From Puniceibacterium sediminis (lineage in GTDB: Bacteria > Pseudomonadota > Alphaproteobacteria > Rhodobacterales > Rhodobacteraceae), in the NCBI RefSeq assembly GCF_900188035.1, contig NZ_FZNN01000009.1, positions 62,001 to 126,000 of the forward strand: 64,000 nt of DNA, in the 5' to 3' direction. Both the position numbers and the translations under genes were made by a program. The number at the start of each line of letters is the position of its first letter. The stretch's first letter is position 1. The notes beneath the pieces are model-generated. The model did no database searches and was not told the DNA's origin. It saw only the letters and a program-made list of their open reading frames with translations. Shown piece by piece: positions 1 through 9,150 of the stretch.

Positions 1-107
1 GCTGGGGATACCATGATCGCGCCCGGCTGAAGGATGCGCATATCCTGCTGGACGACATCCGCCTGCTGCCCGGTCTTTTGCAGCAGATATGGGAGCAGAT
101 GGCATGA
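1..107 (+). CDS. HAD-type hydrolase, C-terminal end only (partial)
   Basis: The window opens inside a reading frame that ends at a TGA at 105-107. The visible 34 residues begin WGYHDRARLKDAH and continue with LLDDIRLLPG. This resembles the C-terminus of HAD-superfamily phosphatases of the phosphoglycolate-phosphatase type, which sit beside the ATP12 gene in many Rhodobacteraceae. Its stop overlaps the ATG of the next gene by four bases (ATGA), so the two are probably translationally coupled. The catalytic DxD and the other HAD motifs lie outside the window, so the family call rests on the tail and the neighbourhood only. Confidence 0.55.
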   Translation, partial: WGYHDRARLKDAHILLDDIRLLPGLLQQIWEQMA

Positions 108-823
108 GCGAATGGGCCCCGAAACGGTTCTGGAAAACTGCCGAAGTGGCCGAGGCCGAAGGCGGTTTTGGTGTCACACTGGATGGGCGGACCGTCAAAA
201 CACCGGCCAAGGCCTCTCTTGTGGTGCCGACCTCTGCGTTGGCGCAGGCCATCGCGGCCGAATGGGACGCGCAGATCGAACAGATCGACCCGGCCTCGAT
301 GCCCTATACCCGTGGTGCGAATGCGGCCATCGACAAGGTCCGGATCCAGCACGGCGAAGTGGCCGATATGCTGGCCGATTACGGCGACAGCGATCTGCTA
401 TGCTACCGCGCGGATAGCCCTGCCGAACTGGCCGCCCGTCAGGCCGCAGGCTGGGATCCGATGCTGGACTGGGCCGAGGCGCGGCTGGGTGCGCGCCTGG
501 AAACACGCATAGGCATCATGCACGCCCCCCAGACACCGCAAGCAGTGACAACGCTACGGCAACAGGTCCACAACTTGGATGCCTTTGAACTGGCCGCTTT
601 CCACGACCTTGTGTCACTGACCGGATCTCTGGTTTTGGGATTCGCCGCTGCATTCGAACAGGCCACAGCCCCCGAGATCTGGGCCCTCTCGCGCATCGAC
701 GAGGACTGGCAGCAGGAACTCTGGGGTGCCGATGAAGAGGCGCAAGAGGTCGCCGATCGCAAGCAAGCCGCGTTCCTGCAGGCGCAGCGGTTCTTTCTGA
801 TCTCGCAGAACCGGCCAAATTGA
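104..823 (+). CDS. ATP12-family F1-ATPase assembly chaperone
   Basis: This 239-residue protein matches the bacterial ATP12 family in length and layout. The conserved core with DYGDSDLLCYRA lies around residues 90-101, and a helical C-terminal region ends with RFFLISQNRPN. In mitochondria ATP12 binds the F1 alpha subunit before hexamer assembly. The alphaproteobacterial homologues are assumed to do the same in the cytoplasm. The ATG at 104 is chosen because it overlaps the upstream TGA; a frame extension to 89 would add only five residues and break the coupling. No signal peptide or membrane segment is seen. Confidence 0.88.
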   Translation: MSEWAPKRFWKTAEVAEAEGGFGVTLDGRTVKTPAKASLVVPTSALAQAIAAEWDAQIEQIDPASMPYTRGANAAIDKVRIQHGEVADMLADYGDSDLLCYRADSPAELAARQAAGWDPMLDWAEARLGARLETRIGIMHAPQTPQAVTTLRQQVHNLDAFELAAFHDLVSLTGSLVLGFAAAFEQATAPEIWALSRIDEDWQQELWGADEEAQEVADRKQAAFLQAQRFFLISQNRPN

Positions 824-1021
824 CCGTCTGAGGGCTGACTAAAGGGAAAGAAACAGCCCTCGGGCCATTTTCGGCGGCATCCCGCTTGACGTTCAAATAT
901 GAATCCGACCAAACTTGCGATCACAAAGGGGGGGGAACTCCCAGCTTTGGTCTTTGCGGTCCCTGTGGCCGTTCAAAAAAACCGTTTCATAAGGGAACGG
1001 AGAAAACAGGAAGAGGTTAAC

Positions 1022-2038
1022 ATGACTAAAACCGTAATTCTTGGCACATTGACGGTAGCAGCACTTGCTGCTGGCGCTGCCGGTGCTGCCACGCTGGACG
1101 ATGTCAAGGCACGGGGTAAACTGAACTGCGGCGTGACCACTGGTCTCGTTGGGTTCGCGGCCCCGGATGCAAACGGTAAATGGGATGGTTTTGACGTCGG
1201 TATCTGCCGTGCCGTTGCTGCTGCCGTTCTGGGCGATCCGACTGCAGTCGAATTCGTTCCCACAACTGGCAAGACCCGCTTCACGGCGCTGTCTTCCGGT
1301 GAAATCGACGTTCTGGCCCGTAACACGACCTGGACCTTCTCGCGCGACACGGACCTCAAGTTCGATTTCGTCGGCGTGAACTACTATGACGGTCAGGGCT
1401 TCATGGTTCCCAAGGCTCTGGGCGTAAGCTCGGCCAAGGAACTCGACGGCGCGACTGTCTGCATCCAGACCGGCACCACGACCGAGCTCAACCTTGCTGA
1501 CTATTTCCGCAAGAACAACATGAGCTACCAGCCCGTGCCGATCGAAACCAACGCCGAGGCGCAGCAGCAGTACCTGAACGGTGCCTGCGACGTCTACACA
1601 ACGGACGCTTCCGGCCTGGCCGCGACACGTGCGGCATTCGAAGCACCGGGCGATCACGTCGTTCTGCCCGAAATCATCTCGAAAGAGCCGCTTGGCCCGC
1701 TTGTTCGCCACGGCGACAACGACTGGGGCGATATCGTACGCTGGACCTTCTACGCGCTGGTCGCGGCCGAAGAGTACGGCATCACGTCTGCCAATATCGA
1801 AGAGCTGGCAGCTGGCACCGACAATCCCGAAGTGAACCGGATCCTTGGCACCGAAGACAACCTTGGCGCGATGCTGGGTCTGGAACCGACCTGGGCCAAA
1901 GCAGCCATTGCTGCAGGCGGCAACTACGGTGAGCTGTTTGAAAAGAACATCGGTGAGAACACGCCGATCGGTCTGTCGCGCGGTCTGAACGCGCAGTGGA
2001 CCGATGGTGGCCTGATGTACAGCCCGCCGTTCCGGTAA
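1022..2038 (+). CDS. aapJ: General L-amino-acid ABC transporter, periplasmic binding protein
   Basis: This 338-residue solute-binding protein (AapJ/BztA family) captures polar amino acids in the periplasm for the AapQMP permease encoded downstream. A Sec signal peptide (MTKTVILG..., cleavage near AGAAGAA) is followed by the family N-terminus DVKARGKLNCGV. The ARNTTWTFSRD stretch is typical of the large AapJ subgroup. The ATG at 1022 follows a GGAAGAGG ribosome site; the longer frame from 899 would put 41 charged residues before the signal peptide and is rejected. A strong hairpin follows the gene, which fits higher expression than the permease genes. Confidence 0.95.
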   Translation: MTKTVILGTLTVAALAAGAAGAATLDDVKARGKLNCGVTTGLVGFAAPDANGKWDGFDVGICRAVAAAVLGDPTAVEFVPTTGKTRFTALSSGEIDVLARNTTWTFSRDTDLKFDFVGVNYYDGQGFMVPKALGVSSAKELDGATVCIQTGTTTELNLADYFRKNNMSYQPVPIETNAEAQQQYLNGACDVYTTDASGLAATRAAFEAPGDHVVLPEIISKEPLGPLVRHGDNDWGDIVRWTFYALVAAEEYGITSANIEELAAGTDNPEVNRILGTEDNLGAMLGLEPTWAKAAIAAGGNYGELFEKNIGENTPIGLSRGLNAQWTDGGLMYSPPFR

Positions 2039-2052
2039 ATCCGAAAAACCTT

Positions 2053-2080
2053 AGGGCGCGGGGGGATACCCTCGCGCCCT
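2053..2080 (+). promoter_or_regulatory. Intercistronic stem-loop between aapJ and aapQ
   Basis: AGGGCGCG at 2053-2060 pairs with CGCGCCCT at 2073-2080 and is followed by a short T/C-rich run. It lies 15 bases after the aapJ stop. Such hairpins protect the upstream mRNA or attenuate transcription, so I infer excess binding protein over permease. Confidence 0.7.
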
Positions 2081-2166
2081 TTCTCCTGTAACCCAGGACA
2101 ACATAACCCCCGCGGATCGTCAGATGGGATCAACCTGTCGGCGGAAAAAAATCGGGGATATCAGGG

Positions 2167-3390
2167 ATGTCATTCATGACAACACTCAGCGACCCGCCGA
2201 GCGGATCGTTTCGGCTATCCATGCTGATCAACGACACGCGCTATCGTTCCTACACATTCCAGTTCATCGCTCTTGTGATCGTGATCGCGATTTTTGGCTA
2301 TCTCGGGTCCAACCTCTTTGCGAACCTGCGCGCGGCGGGATTGAACATCAGCTTTGATTTTCTGGGTGAATCGTCGAATTACGACATCAACCAGACGCTG
2401 ATCGAATACTCCAGCCGGTCCACGCATTGGACGGCGGCGGTGGTCGGTATCCTCAACACACTGCTGGTTGCCTTTCTCGCCTGCATCACCGCCACGATCA
2501 TCGGTGTCATCGCCGGCATTCTGCGGCTGTCGCCCAACTGGCTCGTACGCAAGTTGATGTCGATCTACGTCGAGGCGTTCCGCAATGTGCCGGTCCTGAT
2601 CTGGATCATCATCATCTTCACCATCATGACCGTTGTCCTGCCCGCGCCAAATGCGTTCCGGGGGGACAATGCGACGGCGTCGATGCTGTTTGGGGCCTTC
2701 GCCTTTACCAACCGCGGCGTTTATCTGCCCGCGCCGGTCTGGGGGCCGGGGTCGCTGATCGTCGCGCTGGTCTTTGTCGCCTCGGTGATCGGTGTGTTTA
2801 TGTACCGCCGCTATGCCAAGAAACTGCTGTTCGACACCGGCAGGCTGCTGCCGATGGGCTGGCCGTCGCTGGTCATCCTTTTCGTGCCGACGCTGTTGGT
2901 CTTTTTCCTGCTCGGACGTCCCATCGGTCTGGATTACCCGGAACTCAAAGGCTTCAACTTTCAGGGCGGCATCCAGATCCTTGGCTCGCTGATCGCGCTC
3001 TGGTGGGCGCTGGCCATCTATACCGGCGCATTCATCGCTGAAAACGTACGCGCCGGCATTCAGTCGGTCAGCAAGGGCCAGGCCGAGGCCGCCGCATCGC
3101 TGGGCATGCGTCCCAACCGGATCATGAACCTTGTGGTCCTACCTCAGGCGCTGCGGGTCATCATTCCGCCGCTGATTTCTAACTACCTCAACATCACCAA
3201 AAACTCATCGCTTGCCATCGTGGTCGGCTACATGGACATCGCCGGGACGCTGGGGGGCATCACGCTCAATCAGACGGGGCGCGCGATTGAATGCGTTCTG
3301 CTGCTGATGGCCTTCTATCTTGCGATCAGCCTGACGATCTCGGGGTTGATGAACGTCTATAACAAAGCCATCAGTCTGAAGGAGCGCTGA
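2167..3390 (+). CDS. aapQ: General L-amino-acid ABC transporter, permease
   Basis: This 407-residue inner-membrane permease of the AapQ/BztB family forms a heterodimer with AapM. Hydrophobic segments are seen near residues 34-54, 88-115, 135-160, 195-215, 235-255 and in the C-terminal third. The HAAT/PAAT coupling loop EAAASLGMRPNRIMNLVVLP (about residues 305-324) marks the ATPase contact. The large insertion between the first and later membrane segments is normal for Aap/Bzt permeases, which are longer than HisM/GlnP types. Either ATG at 2167 or 2176 could start it. The stop is one base before the aapM ATG. Confidence 0.94.
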   Translation: MSFMTTLSDPPSGSFRLSMLINDTRYRSYTFQFIALVIVIAIFGYLGSNLFANLRAAGLNISFDFLGESSNYDINQTLIEYSSRSTHWTAAVVGILNTLLVAFLACITATIIGVIAGILRLSPNWLVRKLMSIYVEAFRNVPVLIWIIIIFTIMTVVLPAPNAFRGDNATASMLFGAFAFTNRGVYLPAPVWGPGSLIVALVFVASVIGVFMYRRYAKKLLFDTGRLLPMGWPSLVILFVPTLLVFFLLGRPIGLDYPELKGFNFQGGIQILGSLIALWWALAIYTGAFIAENVRAGIQSVSKGQAEAAASLGMRPNRIMNLVVLPQALRVIIPPLISNYLNITKNSSLAIVVGYMDIAGTLGGITLNQTGRAIECVLLLMAFYLAISLTISGLMNVYNKAISLKER

Positions 3391-3391
3391 G

Positions 3392-4684
3392 ATGTCAGAC
3401 ACACACCAGCAGTCCATCGGATACGTACGGGATTCCATGATCCCTGAGTCGGAGCCGCCACTGGGCGAGGCGGGCGCCATCAAATGGATGCGCGCCAACC
3501 TGTTTTCATCCATCGCCAACGGCTTTCTGACGCTTGCGGCACTGACCGCGCTCTACTTTCTGATCTCGGGCTTCTTGCCATGGATCGTGAACGGTGTGTG
3601 GGACGCACCGTCGATCCGCGAATGCCGCGAAATTCTGGATGGCAAAGTGGGCGGCTGCTTTGCGGTACTCACTGAACGCTGGAACCAGTTGCTGTTCGGC
3701 TTCAAGTACCCCAGCGATATCTACTGGCGACCCGCTCTGGCGTTTCTCTTGCTGTTCGTCGCAATCGCACCGGTGCTCTTCAGCAAGGTGTTTCCCAAGC
3801 AGATACTTATCTTTACCGCCCTCTATCCGTTCATCGCATACTTCCTGATCTGGGGCGGTTCGATCCTGATTCCGATCTTTGCGCTGCTCGGTTTGATCGT
3901 CGGGTATCTGGTTTACAGCCGCTTCGTGGCCCAAAGCTTTGCTGCCGGCTTCTTTGGCGGCATTGCGGCGGCGTTGGCCTTCTGGTGGATCACCGGCTTC
4001 ATCGCTGTTGATGGGGTTCTGGCGATCGAAGCAGTGCCAAGCCGCGACATGGGCGGTTTCATGCTGAACATGCTTCTGGGTACAGTCTGCGTGTCACTTT
4101 CGATTCCCTTCGGCATTGCGCTGGCACTGGGGCGGCAGTCGGACATGCCGATCATCAAATGGATCTGCATCCTCTTCATCGAGTTCATCCGCGGCGTGCC
4201 GCTGATCACGCTGCTGTTCGTCGCGAGCGTGGTTCTGGCCTACTTCCTGCCGCCGGGTACCAACTTTGACCTGATCCTGCGGGTGATCATCATGATCACC
4301 ATGTTCGCATCGGCCTATATCGCCGAGGTGATCCGCGGTGGTCTGGCTGCCCTGCCGAACGGTCAATACGAGGCGGGCGATTCGCTGGGGCTGGATTACG
4401 CGCAGAAGATGCGCCTGATCATCCTGCCGCAGGCCCTCAAGATCTCGATCCCGGGCATCGTCAACGTCTCTGTCGGCCTGTTCAAGGACACCACGCTGGT
4501 CTCGGTCATCTCGATGTTCGACCTTGTCGGCATGATCCGTGGACCGATCCTGGCGTCGACCGAATGGAATGGCGTCTATTGGGAGCTTCTGGGCTTTGCC
4601 GCGCTGCTGTTCTTTGTCGTCTGCTACGGCATCTCGCAATACTCACAGTGGTTGGAGCGTCAGCTTCAGACCGATCATAAGTAA
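3392..4684 (+). CDS. aapM: General L-amino-acid ABC transporter, permease
   Basis: This 430-residue AapM/BztC-family permease is the partner of AapQ. An N-terminal cytoplasmic stretch of about 40 residues (MSDTHQQSIGYVRDS...) precedes the first membrane helix. The EAA coupling loop reads EAGDSLGLDYAQKMRLIILP near residues 328-347. The ATG at 3392 comes one base after the aapQ stop, so translation is probably coupled. Length and helix pattern match the family, and nothing is missing. Confidence 0.94.
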   Translation: MSDTHQQSIGYVRDSMIPESEPPLGEAGAIKWMRANLFSSIANGFLTLAALTALYFLISGFLPWIVNGVWDAPSIRECREILDGKVGGCFAVLTERWNQLLFGFKYPSDIYWRPALAFLLLFVAIAPVLFSKVFPKQILIFTALYPFIAYFLIWGGSILIPIFALLGLIVGYLVYSRFVAQSFAAGFFGGIAAALAFWWITGFIAVDGVLAIEAVPSRDMGGFMLNMLLGTVCVSLSIPFGIALALGRQSDMPIIKWICILFIEFIRGVPLITLLFVASVVLAYFLPPGTNFDLILRVIIMITMFASAYIAEVIRGGLAALPNGQYEAGDSLGLDYAQKMRLIILPQALKISIPGIVNVSVGLFKDTTLVSVISMFDLVGMIRGPILASTEWNGVYWELLGFAALLFFVVCYGISQYSQWLERQLQTDHK

Positions 4685-4695
4685 GGAGCTGACAC

Positions 4696-5463
4696 ATGGC
4701 TGAAGCTGCAAAATTGCAAGTCTCCGACGAGGTTGCCGTCTCGATCGAAAACATGAACAAATGGTACGGCACCTTCCACGTGCTGCGCGACATTGATCTG
4801 ACCGTCCATCGCGGCGAACGGATCGTGATCGCGGGCCCTTCGGGGTCCGGAAAATCCACGCTGATCCGGTGCATCAACGCGCTGGAAGAGCATCAGAAGG
4901 GCAAGATCACCGTGGATGGCACCGTGCTGTCCTCGGATCTGAAAAACATCGACCGGATCCGCTCCGAAGTCGGGATGGTGTTCCAGCATTTCAACCTTTT
5001 CCCGCATCTCACGATCCTTGAAAACTGCACGCTGGCACCAATCTGGGTTCGCAAGACACCCAAGAAAGAAGCCGAAGAACTTGCGATGCATTTCCTTACC
5101 AAGGTGAAGATCCCCGATCAGGCGAACAAGTATCCCGGCCAGCTTTCGGGCGGTCAGCAGCAGCGGGTGGCGATTGCCCGCTCGCTATGCATGCAGCCGC
5201 GCATCATGCTGTTTGATGAACCCACCTCAGCACTCGACCCCGAGATGATCAAGGAAGTGCTGGATACAATGGTCCAACTGGCCGAAGAAGGCATGACCAT
5301 GCTTTGCGTCACGCATGAAATGGGCTTTGCCCGTCAGGTGGCGAACCGGGTGATCTTTATGGATGCGGGCCAGATCGTGGAACAGAATGAGCCCGAGGAA
5401 TTCTTCCTCAACCCGCAGCACGAGCGGACCAAATTGTTCCTGAGCCAGATCCTGGGGCACTGA
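4696..5463 (+). CDS. aapP: General L-amino-acid ABC transporter, ATP-binding subunit
   Basis: This 255-residue ABC ATPase energises the AapQM permease. All motifs are intact: Walker [10 protein letters not shown] (residues 47-55), Q-loop Gln97, signature LSGGQQQ (150-156), Walker B IMLFDEP (170-176) and the H-loop in THEMG (His207). It begins 11 bases after aapM with a GGAG ribosome site and closes the operon. The next gene is convergent, 21 bases beyond. Confidence 0.96.
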   Translation: MAEAAKLQVSDEVAVSIENMNKWYGTFHVLRDIDLTVHRGERIVIAGPSGSGKSTLIRCINALEEHQKGKITVDGTVLSSDLKNIDRIRSEVGMVFQHFNLFPHLTILENCTLAPIWVRKTPKKEAEELAMHFLTKVKIPDQANKYPGQLSGGQQQRVAIARSLCMQPRIMLFDEPTSALDPEMIKEVLDTMVQLAEEGMTMLCVTHEMGFARQVANRVIFMDAGQIVEQNEPEEFFLNPQHERTKLFLSQILGH

Positions 5464-5484
5464 ACCGCGCCGGTGCGCTCTCGC

Positions 5485-5973
5485 TCAGACAGACATCAAT
5501 TCGCGCGGGATCACAAAATCCCGCGCGTTTCCCGTTCCGGGGACAAGATCGGCCCACTTGGGGATGTCGAAATCCATGATCGTCGTGGCGCCGGTCGGAT
5601 AGTCGCGGAACCGGATATGCGATGGGTACACGCTGGCCAACATGGCAGCCAGCGCTGCGATCCCGGGATTGTGGCCCAGCATCAGCACCACGCGTCCGGT
5701 GGCACCGCGCAGTATCTCCAGCAGCAGTTCCGGACTGGCTAGGTATAGCTCCCGCTCGAACTGCACCGGTGCCGAAAGCTGCAAAAGCGACAGTGTCTGA
5801 CGCGTCCGCGCGGATGTTGAACAAAGCACCTGATCCGGCAAATAGTTCTCTGCCCGCAGCCATTCACCCAATATGCGCGCGCTTGCCTCGCCCCTCGGGT
5901 TCAGCGCACGCGCGTGGTCTTCCTCATCCAGGGACCAGTCGGATTTGGTGTGACGCATGAGAATAAGACGCAT
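5485..5973 (-). CDS. SixA-like histidine phosphatase
   Basis: This 162-residue protein begins MRLILMRHTKSDWS. The RHxKS variant of the RHG motif (His8) is typical of SixA, the phosphohistidine phosphatase branch of the phosphoglycerate-mutase-like superfamily. A second catalytic histidine is visible in MLGHNPG. The start at 5973 is chosen because the family motif begins there; the frame stays open to 6129 but the extra residues are low-complexity. The substrate is unknown. SixA acts on phosphorelay histidines in E. coli, but nothing here links it to the histidine kinase at 17.7-19.1 kb. Confidence 0.85.
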   Translation of the reverse strand: MRLILMRHTKSDWSLDEEDHARALNPRGEASARILGEWLRAENYLPDQVLCSTSARTRQTLSLLQLSAPVQFERELYLASPELLLEILRGATGRVVLMLGHNPGIAALAAMLASVYPSHIRFRDYPTGATTIMDFDIPKWADLVPGTGNARDFVIPRELMSV

Positions 5974-6020
5974 GGGCTTTTCTTCCTTGGGGCACTGAGC
6001 AACACAAACAAGTCGGACTT

Positions 6021-6677
6021 TCACTCTTTCACGAAGGCGGCCATGTGAAAAGCGGCCTGTGCCGGATTGCGGTCCTGTTGACGGGAAACCGGACAGGCGC
6101 GGCGGGTCAGGCAACCGTTCCGGCGGCAATCGACCCCGGCCGCTGACATGACATGTGTACGGCAGGCGTTGACGTCATAGGGCCGGTCCGCCGCGAGGGC
6201 ACCAACAGGGCAGGCAGTTTCGCAAGGGCGTGCCGTGCAATCGGGGCAGGGGGCGGGCGGTGCAAAGGGGAGCTCCAGCTGGTCGGGCAGGGCGATGGCG
6301 CCGCGAAAGCTGACCATAAGGCCGGTCTTGTCGTGAACCAGAAGGCCCGTAGGCGACGGCCAGCAGCGCCCGGTGGCCTGTGCCCATCGCAGGAATGGCG
6401 GATAGGGTGGGCCATCGCTGGGGAAGATGGCCTGGCCATGCCAGAGCCGTGCCAGCGCGCCGATGACCCGCTTTGACCAACGGTCGAGCGGGTCGAGATC
6501 GCCATCCCCATGTTCCGGGCTTTGGGAAAACACCTGCCAGAATCGGGGCTCATCGGGTCCGAACATCAGCAAAGTCTTGTGGCCTGCCGGGGTCTGGTCC
6601 CCGGCAGAGCAATGAAACGCGCCGTGAATCGTCAGGGCCTGCGCTTGCGCTGTGGCCTCGACCTCATCCAGCGTCAC
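6021..6677 (-). CDS. Ferredoxin-type 4Fe-4S protein
   Basis: This 218-residue cytoplasmic protein has a C-terminal cluster-binding half. A CxxCxxxxCxxxCP set lies at Cys144, 147, 152 and 156, with further cysteines at 172, 184, 189 and 195, enough for one and perhaps two clusters. The first 140 residues have no motif I recognise. It starts at a GTG (6675-6677) that overlaps the argB stop by four bases (GTGA), so it is translated with argB. This pairing is common in Rhodobacteraceae but its role is not established. It lacks the cobalamin domain of epoxyqueuosine reductase. Confidence 0.72.
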   Translation of the reverse strand: MTLDEVEATAQAQALTIHGAFHCSAGDQTPAGHKTLLMFGPDEPRFWQVFSQSPEHGDGDLDPLDRWSKRVIGALARLWHGQAIFPSDGPPYPPFLRWAQATGRCWPSPTGLLVHDKTGLMVSFRGAIALPDQLELPFAPPAPCPDCTARPCETACPVGALAADRPYDVNACRTHVMSAAGVDCRRNGCLTRRACPVSRQQDRNPAQAAFHMAAFVKE

Positions 6678-7564
6678 TTCTGTTCGCGTGGCGCCAGTTC
6701 CGCAGAGCGAATCAGCGAACCCGCGCCATGTTCGGTAAAGATTTCCAGCAGACAGGCATTGGACACCCGGCCGTCCAGGATGACCACGCCCCGCACCCCG
6801 TCCTCGATCGCCTTCAGGGCGGTTTCGGTTTTCGGGATCATGCCGCCAGCGATGGTTCCATCGGCGATCATGGCGCGGACCTCTTCGGGGGTCATGGCGG
6901 TCATGACCTCTCCGGCCGCGTTCTTGACGCCCGACACATCGGTGAGCAGCAGCAGGCGATCCGCCTTCAGGGCACCTGCAATCGCGCCGGCGGCGGTGTC
7001 GCCATTGACGTTGAAGGTCTCGACAGGGTCCATGCCGGTGGCGACCGGGGCGACAACCGGGATGATCCCGGCGGCCATCAGGTCGCGCAGCACCTGCACG
7101 TTCATTTCGACCGGACGCCCGACCCAGCCAAGTTCCGGATCCTCCATTTCGCAGACCATGAGATCATCGTCCTTGCCGGAAAGGCCCACGGCACGACCGC
7201 CTTCGTCCATGATCGCCTGTACGATCCGCTTGTTCACAAGGCCGGTCAAAACCATTTCGACAACTTCGACAGTGGCCTGATCGGTCACGCGCTTGCCCCG
7301 GACGAATTTCGATTCGATGCCCAGCCGTTTCAGCAGGTCGTTGATCATCGGTCCACCGCCGTGCACGACAACCGGGTTCACCCCGACCTGGCGCATCAGC
7401 ACGATGTCCCGGGCAAATTCGGCCATTGCATCGGCGTCGCCCATGGCATTGCCGCCGAATTTTACCACCACAACGGCGCCGGAATAGCGCTGCATGTAGG
7501 GGAGGGCCTCTGAGAGGGTCCGGGCGGTGGCGATCCAATCCTGATCCATTGCGCGTTGCTTCAT
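6674..7564 (-). CDS. argB: Acetylglutamate kinase
   Basis: This 296-residue enzyme phosphorylates N-acetylglutamate, the second step of arginine biosynthesis, in the cytoplasm. The amino-acid-kinase motifs are clear: VKFGGNAMG near the N-terminus, VHGGGPMIN for acetylglutamate binding, and late motifs AGGMIPK and DGR. The ATG at 7564 ([10 protein letters not shown]) has an AAGGA element upstream. The frame extends to 7621 without any conserved sequence, so that extension is rejected. It overlaps the following ferredoxin gene by four bases. Confidence 0.96.
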   Translation of the reverse strand: MKQRAMDQDWIATARTLSEALPYMQRYSGAVVVVKFGGNAMGDADAMAEFARDIVLMRQVGVNPVVVHGGGPMINDLLKRLGIESKFVRGKRVTDQATVEVVEMVLTGLVNKRIVQAIMDEGGRAVGLSGKDDDLMVCEMEDPELGWVGRPVEMNVQVLRDLMAAGIIPVVAPVATGMDPVETFNVNGDTAAGAIAGALKADRLLLLTDVSGVKNAAGEVMTAMTPEEVRAMIADGTIAGGMIPKTETALKAIEDGVRGVVILDGRVSNACLLEIFTEHGAGSLIRSAELAPREQK

Positions 7565-7756
7565 CCTTATGGGTCCTTCTGCGACTCTTCGTTTTATCCG
7601 ACGTGTCGCGGGGACGTGCAAGAGCGGCGTCAGTGGCGGTATGGGATCAACTGGTCATGAGTCCCCGGCCATATGCGTTAAAACGAATTGGCAAAACTGG
7701 GCACCGCCCGCAATCGACGCAGGCAGCGCACCGTATACAAGTCTGTGCCTTGTGGC

Positions 7757-8407
7757 TCAGGTCAGCGTCGCGATGATCGAGCGCAACAGCGGAATGCCGT
7801 CACCCTTTTCCGAACTGGTCATCACCAGCTCGGGGTAGGCTGCGGGATGTTTCGCCAGCTTTTCGCGCACCTGATCCAGGATCTTCTCCTGTTCGGCTTC
7901 CTTGACCTTGTCAGCCTTGGTCATGACCACCTGAAAAGTCACCGCGCTCTTGTCGAGCAGGGTCATGATCTCTTCGTCGACGGGTTTGATGCCGTGGCGG
8001 GTGTCGACCAGCACAAAGGCCCGGCGCAGCGTGGCGCGGCCTGACAGGTATTGCTTGAGCAGACGCTGCCATTTTTCGACCACGGCGACGGGGGCGTTTG
8101 CATAGCCGTACCCCGGCAGGTCAACCAGATAGTGGCTGTCGGCCAGGGTGAAAAAGTTGATCTCTTGCGTACGCCCCGGCGTGTTGGACGCACGGGCCAG
8201 ACCCTTGCGACCGGTCAGCGCGTTGATCAGGCTTGACTTGCCCACGTTCGAGCGGCCGGCAAAGCAGACCTCAAGCCGGTCGTCGGGCGGCATGCCGTCC
8301 ATGGCGACGACACCCTTCAGGAATTCGGTCTCGCCCGCAAAAAGGCGGCGGGCGTCCTCGATCACCTGTTCGTCAGGCTGTTCGGCAATGGGGAAGGGGA
8401 GTTGCAT
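7757..8407 (-). CDS. engB: Ribosome-biogenesis GTP-binding protein EngB/YsxC/YihA
   Basis: This 216-residue TrmE-Era-EngA-EngB-family GTPase is needed for large ribosomal subunit assembly. The G motifs are intact: G1 GRSNVGKSS (residues 51-59), G3 DLPGYG (96-101) and G4 TKAD in the C-terminal half. Its ATG touches the last base of the MOSC gene (shared position 8407), so the two are co-transcribed. A 192-base gap separates it from argB. Confidence 0.95.
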   Translation of the reverse strand: MQLPFPIAEQPDEQVIEDARRLFAGETEFLKGVVAMDGMPPDDRLEVCFAGRSNVGKSSLINALTGRKGLARASNTPGRTQEINFFTLADSHYLVDLPGYGYANAPVAVVEKWQRLLKQYLSGRATLRRAFVLVDTRHGIKPVDEEIMTLLDKSAVTFQVVMTKADKVKEAEQEKILDQVREKLAKHPAAYPELVMTSSEKGDGIPLLRSIIATLT

Positions 8408-9150
8408 CAGAGGGCCCTCACTGTGTCGCCCAAGGCGATTTCGCCCGACCGGACGACCTCTGCCCGAACGGAAAAATCCCGGTGGCCCCAGCTGTCGAGT
8501 GCGGCCAATGTATCGGCATCACGAATCCCGGTATCGGGGTTTGTGGTTGTGGCGGCACAGCGGTCCGTGCGTTCGCGTACCTTGAGTACGGCAGTGCCAA
8601 TCTGTACTTCGTGATCCATCCAGTCAAACTCTTCCCAGGGGGAAAGGCCATCCATCCAGATGTTGCCGCGCCAGCGATGGATCGAAAGGGGGCACCCCAT
8701 CTTTTGTTCAACAGCGCGGTGCGAGGACATGTTGCACAGCGTGACACTGGCGAAATCGCTGTCGGTCATGCCACGTTCACGCGCCCGGACGATTCGGGCT
8801 GATTGTGCGCGATCTGCGGGCATCAGTGGCTTGACCCATTCGAGAAAGGCCGCGCCGTCGCGATCAGGAGAGAATGGCAGATCCGGGCGCTCCGGATGGC
8901 GCAGTGTGATGGTTTCCGAACCTTCGTCCAGTTCGGCGGTCATCGCCATGAGCTGCGGCGCCTTGGACACCCGGCTGAAGTTCGCGCAGGAAACCCAATG
9001 GCTGCCCTCCGCCTTCGACGCATCGTGCGCAACGGCCCAGACCCTGTCCCAGGGAAGGGTCTGACCGGCCGACAGCGCCACCCGCCCCATGGCCTCGCGG
9101 CCATGGCTCTTTATCGGGTGGCGCCAGATGTCGGTCACGCGTCCGGTCAT
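8407..9150 (-). CDS. MOSC domain protein
   Basis: This 247-residue protein has the MOSC beta-barrel layout seen in molybdenum cofactor sulfurase C-terminal domains and the YiiM/YcbX group. It starts VTDIWRHPIKSHG, matching the MOSC N-terminal IYRYPVKS-like motif. A C-terminal segment with RTDRCAATTTNPDTG carries the conserved cysteine expected to bind sulfur or metal. The likely role is sulfur-carrier or Moco-linked reductase chemistry in the cytoplasm; the substrate cannot be told. It overlaps the yidC stop by four bases. Confidence 0.85.
   Translation of the reverse strand: MTGRVTDIWRHPIKSHGREAMGRVALSAGQTLPWDRVWAVAHDASKAEGSHWVSCANFSRVSKAPQLMAMTAELDEGSETITLRHPERPDLPFSPDRDGAAFLEWVKPLMPADRAQSARIVRARERGMTDSDFASVTLCNMSSHRAVEQKMGCPLSIHRWRGNIWMDGLSPWEEFDWMDHEVQIGTAVLKVRERTDRCAATTTNPDTGIRDADTLAALDSWGHRDFSVRAEVVRSGEIALGDTVRAL

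Noticed and set aside
886-914. Promoter for aapJ starting at TTGACG (886)
   Set aside because: No acceptable -10 hexamer lies 16-18 bases downstream.
899-1021. N-terminal extension of aapJ
   Set aside because: It would place 41 charged residues before a normal signal peptide. The ATG at 1022 has its own ribosome site.
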